Of a DNA stretch of 64,000 bases, positions 1 to 10,656 are shown in pieces. This stretch comes from Imbricaverruca yamaguchii (Eukaryota > Arthropoda > Thecostraca > Neoverrucidae): the NCBI GenBank assembly GCA_034440575.1, contig JAOTOL010001661.1, forward strand, positions 3,876,001 through 3,940,000, written 5' to 3'. Numbering within the stretch: the stretch's first letter is position 1; every line of letters begins with the position of its first letter. The notes below the pieces were generated by a model. That model was given only the letters and a program-made list of their open reading frames with translations, had not been told where the DNA came from and ran no database searches. Position numbers and translations under genes: made by a program.

Positions 1-827
1 ATTTCAAGCACGTTTCAGAGGTTCTTGGCATAAAATAAACAAATATAGAAGAATACAAATAAACATCAAGCAAGACAAAATCGGTATGCCCGATTAAATA
101 CACCATATCGTTCTTGCTGTTCAAGCCCCACTCGTGCCCTAGTCGAAGGGATTTTACCCCGAAACAAAGCGTGAGCAGTGGGAACCGAAACATGACCGCT
201 GGGACCAACCAAACCACCTCCGGTGAAAAGCACCCACCCGTAGCCAACACTTTATCCGAAGCACCTCTCAAGAGAGGCAAACTAACATCCGGTACGACAC
301 TTCAAACCAGTCTGACCAGACCACACCGAACAGGCCGGCCAACGGTGTGGAACACTAGCAACCAACGGTGTAGGATACTATACTGAGATAGCGAGAACAG
401 CGTCACATACAAATTGGTGGCCATCTGCGCCAATGGCCGCCAGCGGAGAATGTAATGCTGTGAATGCAGTGTTGTAGCAGCGGTCCGAGAACGGGTAACG
501 GGAATCATCTATGCATGTACCGTGACCAGCCACTTACGCAGCGAACATCGAACTGGGTACTGTGTAATGAGCGAGGCGGCATGTCAAGCTCGGATACATA
601 CATAATGGATAAGTGTAGAACCATCTCATCGCAAGTTCCAAGTTCCCCGCCGTTTGCCTTCGACGCTTCACGGCGATGCAGAGCAGCGATCCTGCACATC
701 CACTTACTGGCATGAACATAGAAACAGCGGAAATGGGGCGAGGTCATAAGGTCATTCTCCCCTACACCTCGGGAACCTAAACCATGTGTCTAAACAATAT
801 GTCGCGTGGAAATGACGGTGACCTACT
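1..827. other. Unassigned sequence
   Basis: No coding region, RNA gene or repeat recognised. The short open frames on both strands (up to 90 codons) have no motif I can name and no supporting splice or promoter context. Confidence 0.5.
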
Positions 828-831
828 CCCC

Positions 832-832
832 C

Positions 833-863
<31 letters not shown>

Positions 864-885
864 ACACATACACACACACACACAC
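832..885. repeat. CT-then-CA microsatellite
   Basis: A CT dinucleotide tract interrupted once by an A runs directly into a CA dinucleotide tract. It is a compound simple-sequence repeat with no coding role. Confidence 0.9.
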
Positions 886-1335
886 CTTCGAATTATTCGG
901 TCCTCCCTATGAACCCTACCCTCCGAGTTCCTCAGACGTTGCTACCTACGCCCTTGATCATAAGGTAGACAATCGGCACAAGCCTCGTCCATCGCGACTT
1001 GGACTCGCCCGGCGACAGCCAAGTAAAAGAGCGACAAGTTCAGGAAAAACGGGCACGCACAACAGGACAGCACACCCGGGGAGCGAAGCGTAAGGGGATA
1101 ATTGGAACGTCAAACATTTTTGTCTCCTAAGTTCTTGAGCACACGTCACTTTGCCTTATTGTAGAACGAATGCATGGATGGATAAGGTACATCAATAACA
1201 GGTATGATTTTTATCATTCGTGATGACAAATTGGACAGGCCATGTCAGGTCAAGAAGCCATGGCATCATTTCGGGTCGCAAGTTCTGTCACGAGCAACAA
1301 CACGCTGACGTTACAGCTGCATGGGGTCAACTCGG
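886..1335. other. Unassigned sequence
   Basis: Moderately GC-rich single-copy-looking DNA. I see no recognisable gene or repeat. Confidence 0.5.
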
Positions 1336-1905
1336 TAACCGGCCAAATATACGTAAAGTAAATGTTCGTAAGCACAAAAGTGCGTAAGCGCAAAAGTACG
1401 TATGCGCAAATGTACATAAGTGCAAGTATACGCAAGTATAAAGGTACGTATGCGCAAATTTATGTAAGTGCAAAAGTTCGTAAGCGCAGATGTACGTGTG
1501 CGCAAATGCATGTATGCGCAAATGTACGTAAGCGCAAATGTACGTACGTGTAAATGTGCGTATGTACAAATATACTTACGCGCAAAAGTGCGTAAACGCA
1601 AAAGCACGTATCCGTAAATGTACATACATTGCCTCATACGTACATTTGCTCTTCCATACTTTTACGTTTACGTACATTTGCACTTACGTGCATTTGTGCA
1701 TACTATATTTGGACCTAGGCATATTTGCGCATACGTACTTTTGCACTTACGTATATTTGCGCATCCATACTTTTGCGCTTGCATACATTTGGGCAGTTGC
1801 ATTTGCACATACGTACAATTGCGATACGTAAATTAGCGCTTACGTACAATTGTAACTACGTACATTTACACACACGTACATTTGCACTCAGGTACAGGGG
1901 TACCA
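1336..1905. repeat. 16-bp minisatellite in two opposed blocks
   Basis: From about 1350 to 1628 the sequence is a degenerate tandem array of a 16-bp unit close to GTACGTAAGCGCAAAT. From about 1631 to 1890 the same unit runs in the reverse-complement sense (ATTTGCGCxTACGTAC). The two blocks therefore form a large imperfect inverted repeat with almost no spacer. The units contain no frequent stop codons, so open frames appear on both strands, but these are by-products of the repeat. The orientation switch is seen directly. That the array belongs to a foldback-type element is inference. Confidence 0.85.
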
Positions 1906-3165
1906 CAAGTTCGCACCAGTGACCCACAGCACTGTAATAGTTCATGAACTGCTTACCGATGCGGGACGTGTGTTAATGATAGTTGGGTGAAGTGTGACTT
2001 GTCAGTGTGCGCGCTGATACAGATTGTGATGATTAATATTATCGCAGTGACAGATCATCAGTCTGAAGTGGGATTCTGACAAGGTATGGGACGATCTGCA
2101 GATCTGTAGATCTTTACATTGCATTACATTATAATACTGTACTGCATCAATTTGCATTGCGTTGTGTAATTTTGTTACTTATTTTATTACACCGATGCAG
2201 ACGGCTCATGATCCAACGCGACCATTTCAGGTTCAGCATGTGTCAATGGATGCGTCCGCCCCAAATTTGTTCTCAAGCAGTTCAAGGTGAATGCATTTAC
2301 CCAGTCAATTAAATCATCTTTTCGTTTCCAGATTGTGGGGCTTGAAACGCCAGAAGATTGACATTTTAGTGATTGGCGGTGATACAAACGCTTCAGTGCT
2401 GTCGGTGAAATATGATCGTACACTTTTTATAGGTAGAACTATATTGCATAAGGTGAAAACATTTCCATTGCTTTTTTCCCTTACAAGTGACGATTTAGGA
2501 TTTCACATATCACCCTTCGTCGCTTCTGGACTTCTAAAATAGCATAGTGACCGTCTCGAAGATCAAACTAGATCACCATATCTTAAGTCACAAGCTCACG
2601 ATTTCAAAACTTGGGTGAACAAAAATTTCGGAAGTCACAAAAGATACAGTGGATCATGAAGAGTTCAGCGATATATAGCTTCGTGGAATTCGTGTTATTC
2701 TTCATTGAGTTCCAGGTATCCAAATACTTTGGTGACTTCTCAAAAATGTCCAATGGTAAAACGTCTTAACCGTTGCTCCGGTCTTTCCCAAAATTGTACA
2801 GCCGAATTATAGATACAAACTGACCGTATACAAGCGTTTCCAACGAGATATAACGCACAATTTGCCCACTTCACTTGTCGCTTTTTCGTGGAATGGGCCA
2901 CCTACCACAACTCGGAGCCACTTTTGCCATTCGTTTAACCCTTGACCTCACAACGAGTTAGAACGCTTGTGCAAAACAACACTCAAGATCAGATAACTAA
3001 TATTCTCATCCCATCACCTCCCCCAAACATCGCAAGGCTTGTATTTCAGTGATATACTTTTCTATACAAATATTAAAACATGCCACAATAAAATGGCGCA
3101 AAAACAACCATGCGTGCCGAAATTTGAAAGAACATATCTATCTATCTATCCATGTATATATAGAA

Positions 3166-3167
<2 letters not shown>
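1906..3167. other. Unassigned sequence
   Basis: AT-rich non-coding DNA without a recognisable gene, tRNA or repeat. The short GATCTGCAGATCT palindromic stretch near 2093-2112 is the only local structure noticed. Confidence 0.45.

Positions 3168-3226
<59 letters not shown>
3168..3226. repeat. (TA)n microsatellite
   Basis: Uninterrupted TA dinucleotide tract bordered by related TATC and TATACC motifs. It creates spurious IYIY open frames on both strands. Confidence 0.95.
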
Positions 3227-3227
<1 letters not shown>

Positions 3228-3329
3228 ATACCTATATTCATATATACATATATACATATATATATTTTAGGGCAAACCAGTTTCTTAAAAAACATGAATT
3301 GAAAGCAGGGATGCGGAGCCGGTAAAATT

Positions 3330-3735
3330 TTGGACGGCTCCGGCTCCGACTCCGGCTCCAGGGAAGTGTCCCGGCTCCGACTCCGACTCTGGCTCCGAGT
3401 AAAATGTCCCGGCGGTTCCGGCTCCGGCTCCGGCTCCAGGTTAAATGCACCTGCTCCGGCGGCTCTGGCTCTGGCTCTAGCTCCGTACATCCCAAACGTG
3501 ATCGATCCATTAAGTAAGAGCTAGGGGGATGTAAAAAAAAGTTAGCCGCGACCACTCGGGCGCGAACTTCAGACAATTATAAACAACTTTCCCATATAAA
3601 CCCTGTGTCTATCTTGATACTAGGCATAAAGTGTTCATTTCACGTTTGCTAATTTTGTTTAATTTACACCTCTTTCGGAATCTGAGCCGCCATGCTTTTG
3701 ACGACTCCGGCTCCGACTCCGGCTCTGACGACGCA
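3330..3735. repeat. GGCTCC hexamer minisatellite, two patches
   Basis: 3330-3485 is a degenerate array of GGCTCC/GACTCC hexamers, and a shorter patch of the same hexamer lies at 3695-3735. Reading any frame gives Ser-Gly or Glu-Pro/Arg-Ser repeats, so the apparent ORFs on both strands come from hexamer periodicity. About 200 bp of AT-rich DNA separates the patches. Confidence 0.85.
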
Positions 3736-4103
3736 ACAGCTGAATTCGGCGCATCAGATAACCCCACAAATTTTCATCAAAATGTAAAATATTTGGTGTT
3801 ATGCGCCTGTTGATTTGTAGTAGAAGGGGCCAAATGAAGTAAAACAGACAAATTATTCCAAAACGATTTTCTAAGAAAAACGTCCTCACCTATTTAATAC
3901 AAGATCTTACGGTTTCTCCTCAAACCCATCACGACTTTCAAGGTCAATAGGTATCGATAGGTCACCCACGGAATTTAATTTACGCGTAGCGACGCAATTG
4001 TACTTCGTAACAACTGATATGCACCCAATAACAATAAACATGGAAACAGCGCATCCCGACAATATTAAATCAAATTCTCTAACGTACATATTGTATCTGG
4101 CGC
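3736..4103. other. Unassigned sequence
   Basis: AT-rich non-coding DNA between the hexamer array and the satellite block. No gene seen. Confidence 0.5.
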
Positions 4104-5364
4104 AGGGGCGTCGCCACCAGGGGGGGGGGAGCAGCGGGGGAAATTACCCCCTGCCGTGTGGCTGGGGGCACCATCCCCTGAAAATTGAGGAGACAACAGG
4201 GTCAAAAGGAGACCCAGGACGAAAAGGATGCCTCCAGGACGAAAAGGATGCCCCCAGGATAAAAAGGAGGCCCCATGACAAAAAGAAGGCCCTAGGACGA
4301 AAGGAGGCCACCAGGACGAAAAGGGACCCCCAGGAAGAAAAGGAGACTACAAATTAGGGACCTCCAGGAGGAGGCCCGCAATGTGAAAAAGAAGTCACCT
4401 AGGAGAGGGTAAGAGGCCCCAGAAATCACGAGAGTGCCAAATATTGACACGGAGGCCCTCAGGACAAATAGGAGGCCTCCAGGACGAAACGGAGGCCCCA
4501 GGAAGAAAAGACATTCTACAAATTATGGGCCCCCAGGAGGAGGCCCATAATTTCAAAAATAAGTCACCTAGGAGAGGGTAGGACGTCCCAGAAATCAAGG
4601 GGTGCCAAAAATTGACACGAAGGCACCCAGGACGAAAAGGAGGTTCCGCGGGACGAAAAGGAGGCCCCCAGGACGAAAAAAAAAGATTCTTCAAATTATG
4701 GGTCACCACGAGGCCCATAATTTGAAAAAGAAGTCACCTAGGAGATGGTAGGAGGCCCCATAAATCAAGAGAGTGCCAACAATTGGCACGGAGGCCCCCA
4801 GGACGATAATGAGGACTCCGGGACGAGAAGGAGGCCCTCGACGAAGAGGCCCCAGGACGAAAAGGAGGCCCCCAGGACGAAAAGGAGGCCCCCAGGACGA
4901 AAAGGAGGTCACTAGGACGAAAAGGAGGCCCCAGAAAAAAGGGGATTCCACAAATGAGGGGCCTCCAGGAGGAGGCCCACGATTTGACCTAGAAGTCACC
5001 TAGGAGAAGGTAGGAGGCCCCAGAAATCAAGAGAGTGCTAAATATTGACAAGGAGACCCCCAGGACGAAAAGGAGGCCCCAAGAAGAAAAGGAGGCCCCC
5101 AGGACGGAGAGGAGGCCCAGGGCGAAAAGAAGGCCCCCAGGACGAAAAGGAGGCACGCAGGACGGAAAGAAGGCCCCCAGGACCAAAAGAAGGCCACCAG
5201 GACGAAAAGGGTGTCCCGAGGACGCAAAGGAGACCCCCAGGACGAAAAGGAGGCCATCCAGGACAAAAAGGAGGCCCCGGACGAAAAGGAGGCCCCCAGG
5301 AAGTAGCGCCGCCACAAAATTCTTCCAGGGGGAGGCAAGGTCGAAAGGGGGCCTCCTGCTCACC
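4104..5364 (+). repeat. Composite satellite block A
   Basis: The block opens with a G-rich head (CAGGGGCGTCGCCACCAGG..., with an inner palindromic CCCC/GGGG segment). It continues as a ~21-bp minisatellite (CCAGGACGAAAAGGAGGCCCC). That array is interrupted four times by a ~105-bp module containing CACCTAGGAGAGGGTAGGAG and AGAGAGTGCCAA, at about 4345-4445, 4505-4625, 4685-4790 and 4955-5050. Long open frames on both strands (for example 4989-5554) are repeat artefacts rich in Arg-Pro-Gly or Phe-Ser-Trp. The same head, minisatellite and module recur at 9797-10165 and, inverted, before 9790. Confidence 0.85.
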
Positions 5365-5885
5365 GAAAAGGGGCCTCCATTGTGTTAGGGCCTACTATTG
5401 TTTTAGGCCCTTAGTATGGTTCGGGAATGGGAAACATGATTTCATATTAATGTACTGCTTGTTCTTGTCATGGTGCATTATTTACTCAACACGCAATAGC
5501 AATAATCGTCATTTTTCGCTGAAAACGTGGCCACACCAGGGTATAAACAAGTAATATGTGGATAAATACCTAAGTGTCAAAAACAACCAACGTCTTAATT
5601 ATTTCTCTAACAAAAGAATCTTCTCGCTGCCCTCTAGATTGCAGCGAGGTTGTTGCTAAGCATATCTTACAGATACCTCCCATTGATCAACCCACTTTTA
5701 TGTCCTCCAAGAATAACTGAAAATAGCTAGATTCATCACTACTGTTGTTTTTTTACCACCAGCTTGATGCCCTAAGCAAAGCTTAACCGATCATTTCTTA
5801 GTCCTAGGACGATAATTTCACGAAGGCGAAAACAAGAAGTGCGGTACATTGGATTTCTGATCGGAATCTTAGAAATTTACGATTA
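5365..5885 (+). repeat. Dispersed repeat R, copy 1
   Basis: This segment is homologous, in opposite orientation, to 38285-38612. Shared stretches include the CTCCATTGTGT border, CAATAGCAATAATC, the stretch around TATGTGGATAAATAC, CCAGCTTGATGCCCTAAG and TTTCTGATC. Relative to the other copy it carries about 165 extra bases (about 5581-5745), either an insertion here or a deletion there. No coding capacity is evident. The family is unknown to me. Confidence 0.8.
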
Positions 5886-5985
5886 AATTTTTTTTTTGGT
5901 GCTGGCTGCAAGGCACCTGTCAAACAAGCTAAAATAACAAATTCGTCGCGAATCAATTCACGCGCCTGGGGTTTCGACCGTCATT
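5886..5985. other. Short spacer between repeats
   Basis: Spacer including a short poly-T stretch. Nothing recognised. Confidence 0.5.
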
Positions 5986-6935
5986 TTGTCAAAGGGGACC
6001 TTTCGAAATGAAATGATTAGTGATCAACTGAATTTTCCTGTGGAGGGGCCTAATCTACCATTATCTTTCCCCATTCGTCGGATGTTAACCCTAACTCCCC
6101 CACTCAATTCTACGGTTTCATTTTGGTATCCTTTGATAAATCAACTCACACTGCTTAAATTACACCTATACCACAACAACCGGATCGGTATCCGAAAATG
6201 TCAAGCTGGAGCCCTCCAAAATTAGGAGGGATTCCCAAAAAATCAATGTCAGGGTCAGTAAAATGGCTCTGGAGCACAGCACATGTATCAAGATGCCTTC
6301 ATAAAATGTGTACGCCGCCGAAGAACATAAAGAATCTCGAAAAATCGAGATGGGATACAAATGCATGGCGCTAGGTTCTCGAAATGTGTGGCCGGAATTC
6401 GGACTTTTGAGATTTAAAAAAATCAGAAACGATCTACAAAATCGCTTGGGCCCAGAAAACTGGGAACCACGCGCCTGGGAGCAATAAGACAGGCTGGGAC
6501 ACAAAAAAAAAATCGCATCGAAGCCCCGAAACCGAACTAGGGCCCACAAATGTGCATTAGAAGCCCCAAATAAAAGGCGGAACCCCGGCAAAAGAGCACA
6601 ACGGGGGCCGAAAATACAACTGACGCTCTAAAGCACACAATCTCCCAAAAAGCGACAGGGCGCGTTGCAGCCCTGTCGCCGCAGACAAACATGCGTTGCA
6701 GCCCTAAATAAACATACATGGAGCTCTAAAAAAATACACTGGAAGCTCTCAAGGCACCCGGGGACCATGCTTAACGCATAAGGGTCTGAAAAGTGGCTGG
6801 AACCACCTAAGGCAAAATGGTTGCAAAGCAAACAAAAGGGTCAGGAGGTAAAGAAGCACATCGGGATCTTCGAAAACGTCCTGACACGTAAAAATATCCT
6901 CGGTGCACAAAAAGCAACAGTCCTAAAGCGAACAG
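5986..6935 (+). repeat. Foldback arm B, left
   Basis: From about 6180 this is a degenerate ~30-bp periodic sequence of the form ...GGGCCCA-CAAAAATCGCGCC... Its reverse complement aligns well with 7445-8720. Shared landmarks are ACGTGTCAGG-CGTTTTCGAAGATCCCGAT (inner end), TGTATTTTTxTAGAG and GGCTGCAACGCATG, TTTTTGGGAGA and GTCAGTTGTATT. The two form the arms of a long inverted repeat. The minus-strand frames at 6166-6719 resemble plus-strand frames at 7538-7957 only because the arms are homologous. The interpretation as a foldback-type element with satellite-like arms is inference. Confidence 0.75.
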
Positions 6936-7444
6936 GAGTTTACAAGATGTATTAAACCCATAACTTGAATTTCATCTATGCTACCCATCACTTTGAAATG
7001 TAAAATATCCCAATTTCTGGCATTTCAGTTCGTATCACCCGGCCGCTACGACGCCAACGTCCGTGCACGTGCACACTCATCTTGCGCATTCGGCGCATTT
7101 GCCACATTTCGTGCGATGCTATGGTTTCTGCCAGGCCTTCTGCCTTTTGCTTATTACTGCCACATGATAGACTCGCGCCATATTTGACGTGCTGGAATGC
7201 TTAATATGGGAGTTCGCTGCGAAAAGTCGAGTAATTGAATCCGATCATTAATTCCCTACCTCCCACATTTTCTGGTAGTTATGAAATGCAGATTCCGTTG
7301 AGCTATGATGCACCTGATATCTTTGCTGCTATCCTTCCAGGATGGTTATCGAACCGAGGCCCTTCCTCATTGTTCTTTGCTGGACTCGTTGCGTCTTTCT
7401 GCGCTGCGGCCTAACCTCTCGTCAGAAGCCCGAAACCCCTTCTC
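6936..7444. other. Spacer between foldback arms
   Basis: About 510 bp of non-repetitive DNA between the two B arms. It shows no transposase-like open frame; the longest frame is about 69 codons and unremarkable. Confidence 0.5.
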
Positions 7445-8720
7445 GTTTTAGTGTGTTGTTGCTTTTCTTGGACACCAATGATTTTTTTTAACGTGTCAGG
7501 GCGTTTTCGAAGATCCCGATTCTTCATTTAACGCCTGGTGCTTTTGTTCGTTTTGGAACCATGTTGCCATTTGCTGCCCAGCCTCTTTTACAGGCCCTGG
7601 TGCGTTCGTATGACCTCTGTGTGCCTTAAGAACTTCTTGTGTATTTTTATAGAGGTCCAGGTATGTTTATTTATGGCTGCAACGCATGTGGTAAGGCCCT
7701 GGCGCTTTTTGGGAGACTATGTGCGTTTTGGAGGGTCAGTTGTATTGTCGGCCCCCGTGGTGCTCTTAGGTTCCTGTTGTGTTTATTTGGGGCCTCTGAC
7801 GATTTGTGCTGCTCCAGTACGATTTTGTGGCTTCGGTGCGATGCTTCTTAGTCCCAGCGCGATTTATCGCGCCCAGGTGCATGGTGTTGGGGACCCAACG
7901 CCAATTTTCTGGGCTCAACACGATTTTTGTGGGTTTTTTCTTATTTCTTTGTTGTAAAGTCCGAATCCCGGCCTGGTTCTTTCGAGTCCGAGTTTTCGGG
8001 GCCCGAAGTACTTATTTGGATACCACTGCGTGAATTCTGGTGGACCGACGCGAATTTTTGTGGCCCCAGCGCGAGTTTTGGAGCCCGGGGCGATTCTTGG
8101 GGGCTTATGCCTCTCAGGATAGAGGGGGCATTTGCCCCTTTGATATTCCACTGCGGCCACTGAAGGAATATATTTTTGTCCCAGAGTGACATTCCGGCCA
8201 AGAATTGATTTTTGGAGCAGCTGCAACTTTTCGGGCCCGGCGCGCTCTTCTGGGCCCCTAGGGTGATTTTGAAGGTCTGTGACGCGACTTTTTACATCAG
8301 GGCTGCGCGATTTTTTAGTCCAATGGGTCCTTTTGGGCCACGATGTCACTTGCTTGGATCCCCAGCCCGAGCTTCAGCTCCCTCGACGCTTTTTTGGTCT
8401 AAAACATTTTAGTTCTTTTTTGGCGTTATTGTTGTGCCCCGGAGTTGGAGTGTTTTTGTTTTGTGTGTTTTTTGTGAGTGTTTTTTTCAGAGTTGGACCC
8501 ATGTCCGGAGTGTTTTTCATTGGTCCGGCTTCATTGGTTTTTGTCCCAATGAGACTGTTGAGGAATGGTACGACCCGTCGTGCCACAAGATTGATTTTCA
8601 TGGTCCGATCGTACATTTTTGATACACCCAGGCTCAGCCTGATTGTCAGGGGCACCAGCAGGGTTTCTGGGTCCATAGCGTAATTTTGAAATACCCCGGC
8701 ACGACTTCTACCATTTCTTA
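7445..8720 (-). repeat. Foldback arm B, right
   Basis: Inverted counterpart of 6180-6935, extended outward by a further ~500 bp of the same ~30-bp degenerate periodicity (TGGCCCCAGCGCGATTTTTG-like). Identity to the left arm looks like roughly 70 percent by eye, highest near the inner end. Open frames up to 144 codons here are not supported as genes. Confidence 0.75.
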
Positions 8721-8759
8721 GGGGTTTCTTGCAAGTTATAAGCTTCATCTCGCGTCATA

Positions 8760-9162
8760 AGTATCTCGCCCCATTTCCTGGAGCCTCTACCGGCTTTCAG
8801 CGTTTTATGTCCTACCCTCCTCCATATTCCATGGTCCTCCTCTCTCGTCTTGGAGGGTCTCCTCCTACATCCTGGGGCACCTTTATCATGGCATGGGGCT
8901 TCCTCTCATGTCTCAGGGGAATTATCTGCCAAATTAGGGGCCTCTTGTCACGCCCCGTGGGCCTCCTCCATTATCCTGGCAAAGCCTTACTCGTCTTGAG
9001 GAGATCTTCAATTTTGGAAACCTCATGCCCCTTCATACCTGTTACCACTCCTAACTTAAGGGCCTCCTCTCATATTCTTGGAAATATTTCCTTGGAACTC
9101 TATTTCTCTTTTTCCTCTATATCTCTTTTTTTCTCCATTTCTATTTTTTTCTGAGTCCTTTT
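8760..9162 (-). repeat. Satellite-related block, inverted sense
   Basis: CT-rich sequence with repeated GGCCTCCTC-type motifs, the reverse sense of block A. It is more degenerate than 9163-9790 and has no clear partner to the right of 10656. Confidence 0.55.
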
Positions 9163-9790
9163 TTCAAATTAGGGGCCACCTCTCACGTTTGAGGACCTCT
9201 TGCTCTGCGTTTTGATTCGAACTTCGCCCATCTTAAGGGTGGTCTCTTATCTCCTGGTGGACTCCTCTTATTTCCCAGGTTCCTCCTCTTCCAAATTATA
9301 AATAACCTTTCCTATCTCAGTGGCCTTGTTATTTCCCGGGGACCTTTTGGGCGATCTGCGAGCCTTCTTTTCCACCTGGGAGCTATCTCTCTTATCCAAT
9401 GGCCGTTCTCTCCGAAGTCAGAGCCCCCTTGTTCATCATGGGGTCTTATTTGCAATCTTATGTCGTCCTCTTCCGAATTAGGTCCTTCCTGCCATGTCTC
9501 TGGATCATCCTTTTCTATCTTGGTGGAACCTTATCCGTTTTGGTGCCCATTTTTGCGTCTCCGAAACCTCATCTCATATCCACTGGGTTTCTTTTCCGTC
9601 TTAGGGCCTCCTCTTATTTTCTGGGGACTCCCTTCCCGTATTGGAGCCTCCTTTGCAATTCCGGGGGCCTCCGTGCCTCTTTTTGGCACTCTCTTGATTT
9701 CTGGGGCCTCCTACCCTCCCCTAAGTGACTTCTTGCTCAAATTATGGGCCTCCTCTTGGAGGCCCCTAAATTGTAGAATCTCATTTTCTT
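9163..9790 (-). repeat. Left arm of 630-bp inverted repeat
   Basis: Reverse complement of 10050-10656. Shared landmarks from the outside in are CAAATTAGGGGCC, CTCTTGCTCTGCG, TTCGAACTTCGCCCATCTTA, TCTCTGGATCAT, GAGATGAGCT-type sequence, the AGAGAGTGCCAA module and the CACTTAGG/CACCTGGG segment. Homologous translated frames occur at 9399-9728 (plus) and 10090-10485 (minus), produced by the arm homology. Confidence 0.85.
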
Positions 9791-9796
9791 CCTGGG

Positions 9797-10049
9797 GGCA
9801 GGGGCGTTGACACCGTGGGGGCAGCGGGGGCAATTGTCCCCTGCCGTGAGACTGGGGGGGGGGCGCCTCCCCCACCTCAAGGAAATTTGAGAAGGCCACC
9901 AGGACGAAAAGGAGGTCCCCAGGACGAAAAGGAGGCCCCCAGGATGGAAAGGAGGCCCCCGGGACGAAAAGGAAGCCCCTCAGGATGAAAAGGAGGCCAT
10001 CCAGGACGAAAAGCAGGCCCCAGGACGAAAAGGAGGCCCCAAGACGAAA
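9797..10049 (+). repeat. Satellite head plus 21-bp minisatellite
   Basis: Second copy of the block A head (CAGGGGCGTTGACACCG..., then AGCGGGGGCAATTGTCCCC) followed by about seven CCAGGACGAAAAGGAGGCC units. It sits exactly between the two arms of the 9163-10656 inverted repeat and makes the arrangement asymmetric. The CAGGGGCG start resembles hAT-type termini, but I see no matching 8-bp duplication. Confidence 0.75.
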
Positions 10050-10656
10050 AAGAGATTCTACAAATTAGGGGCCTCCAAGAGGAGGCCCATTATTTGTAAA
10101 AGAAATCACCTGGGAGAGGGTAGGAGGCCCCAGAAATAAAGAGAGTGCCAAAAATTGGCACGGAGGCCCCCAGAATTGCAAAGGAGACCCCAATACGGGA
10201 AGGGAGGCCCCAGAAAGTGGGAGGAGGCCCTAAGACGGAAAGAAAGCCAGTGGATATGAGATGAGCTTTCGGAGACGCAATAATAGCCACCAAAACGAGT
10301 AAGGTTCCAACAAAATAGAAAAGTATGATCCAGAGACATGACAGGAGGCACCTAATTCGGAAGAGGACTACACAAGGTTGGAAATAAGACCCCATGATGA
10401 ACGAGGAGTCCCTAAAATTGGAGAGAAAGGCCATTGGATAAGAGAGATAGCTCCCAGGCGGAAAAGAAGGCTTCCATATATCCAAAAAGGTCCGCGGGAA
10501 GACTGAGATAAGAAAGGTTGTATATAATTTGGCAGAGGAGGAACCTGGGAGAGAAGTCCACCAGGTGATCAGATACCACCCTTAAGATGGGCGAAGTTCG
10601 AATCAAAGCGCAGAGCAAGAGGTCCCCAGGGCGTGAGAGGAGGCCCCTAATTTGAC
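10050..10656 (+). repeat. Right arm of 630-bp inverted repeat
   Basis: Mirror partner of 9163-9790 (see that entry). It begins with one ~105-bp module and then runs into a longer unique-looking arm ending at CCCCTAATTTGAC. Confidence 0.85.

Noticed and set aside
1336..1905. CRISPR-like array
   Set aside because: Units are tandem without unique spacers, degenerate and reverse orientation. The genome is animal.
4989..5554. Long open frames (up to 169 codons) on both strands in block A
   Set aside because: They follow the 21-bp satellite exactly, are rich in repeated RPPGRKGGP-like or FSSWGPPFRP-like strings and appear in several frames. These are repeat artefacts, not genes.
9399..10485. Homologous hydrophobic ORFs at 9399-9728 (plus) and 10090-10485 (minus)
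   Set aside because: The similarity arises because the two stretches are arms of one inverted repeat. Composition follows the CT-rich satellite and there is no start or splice support.
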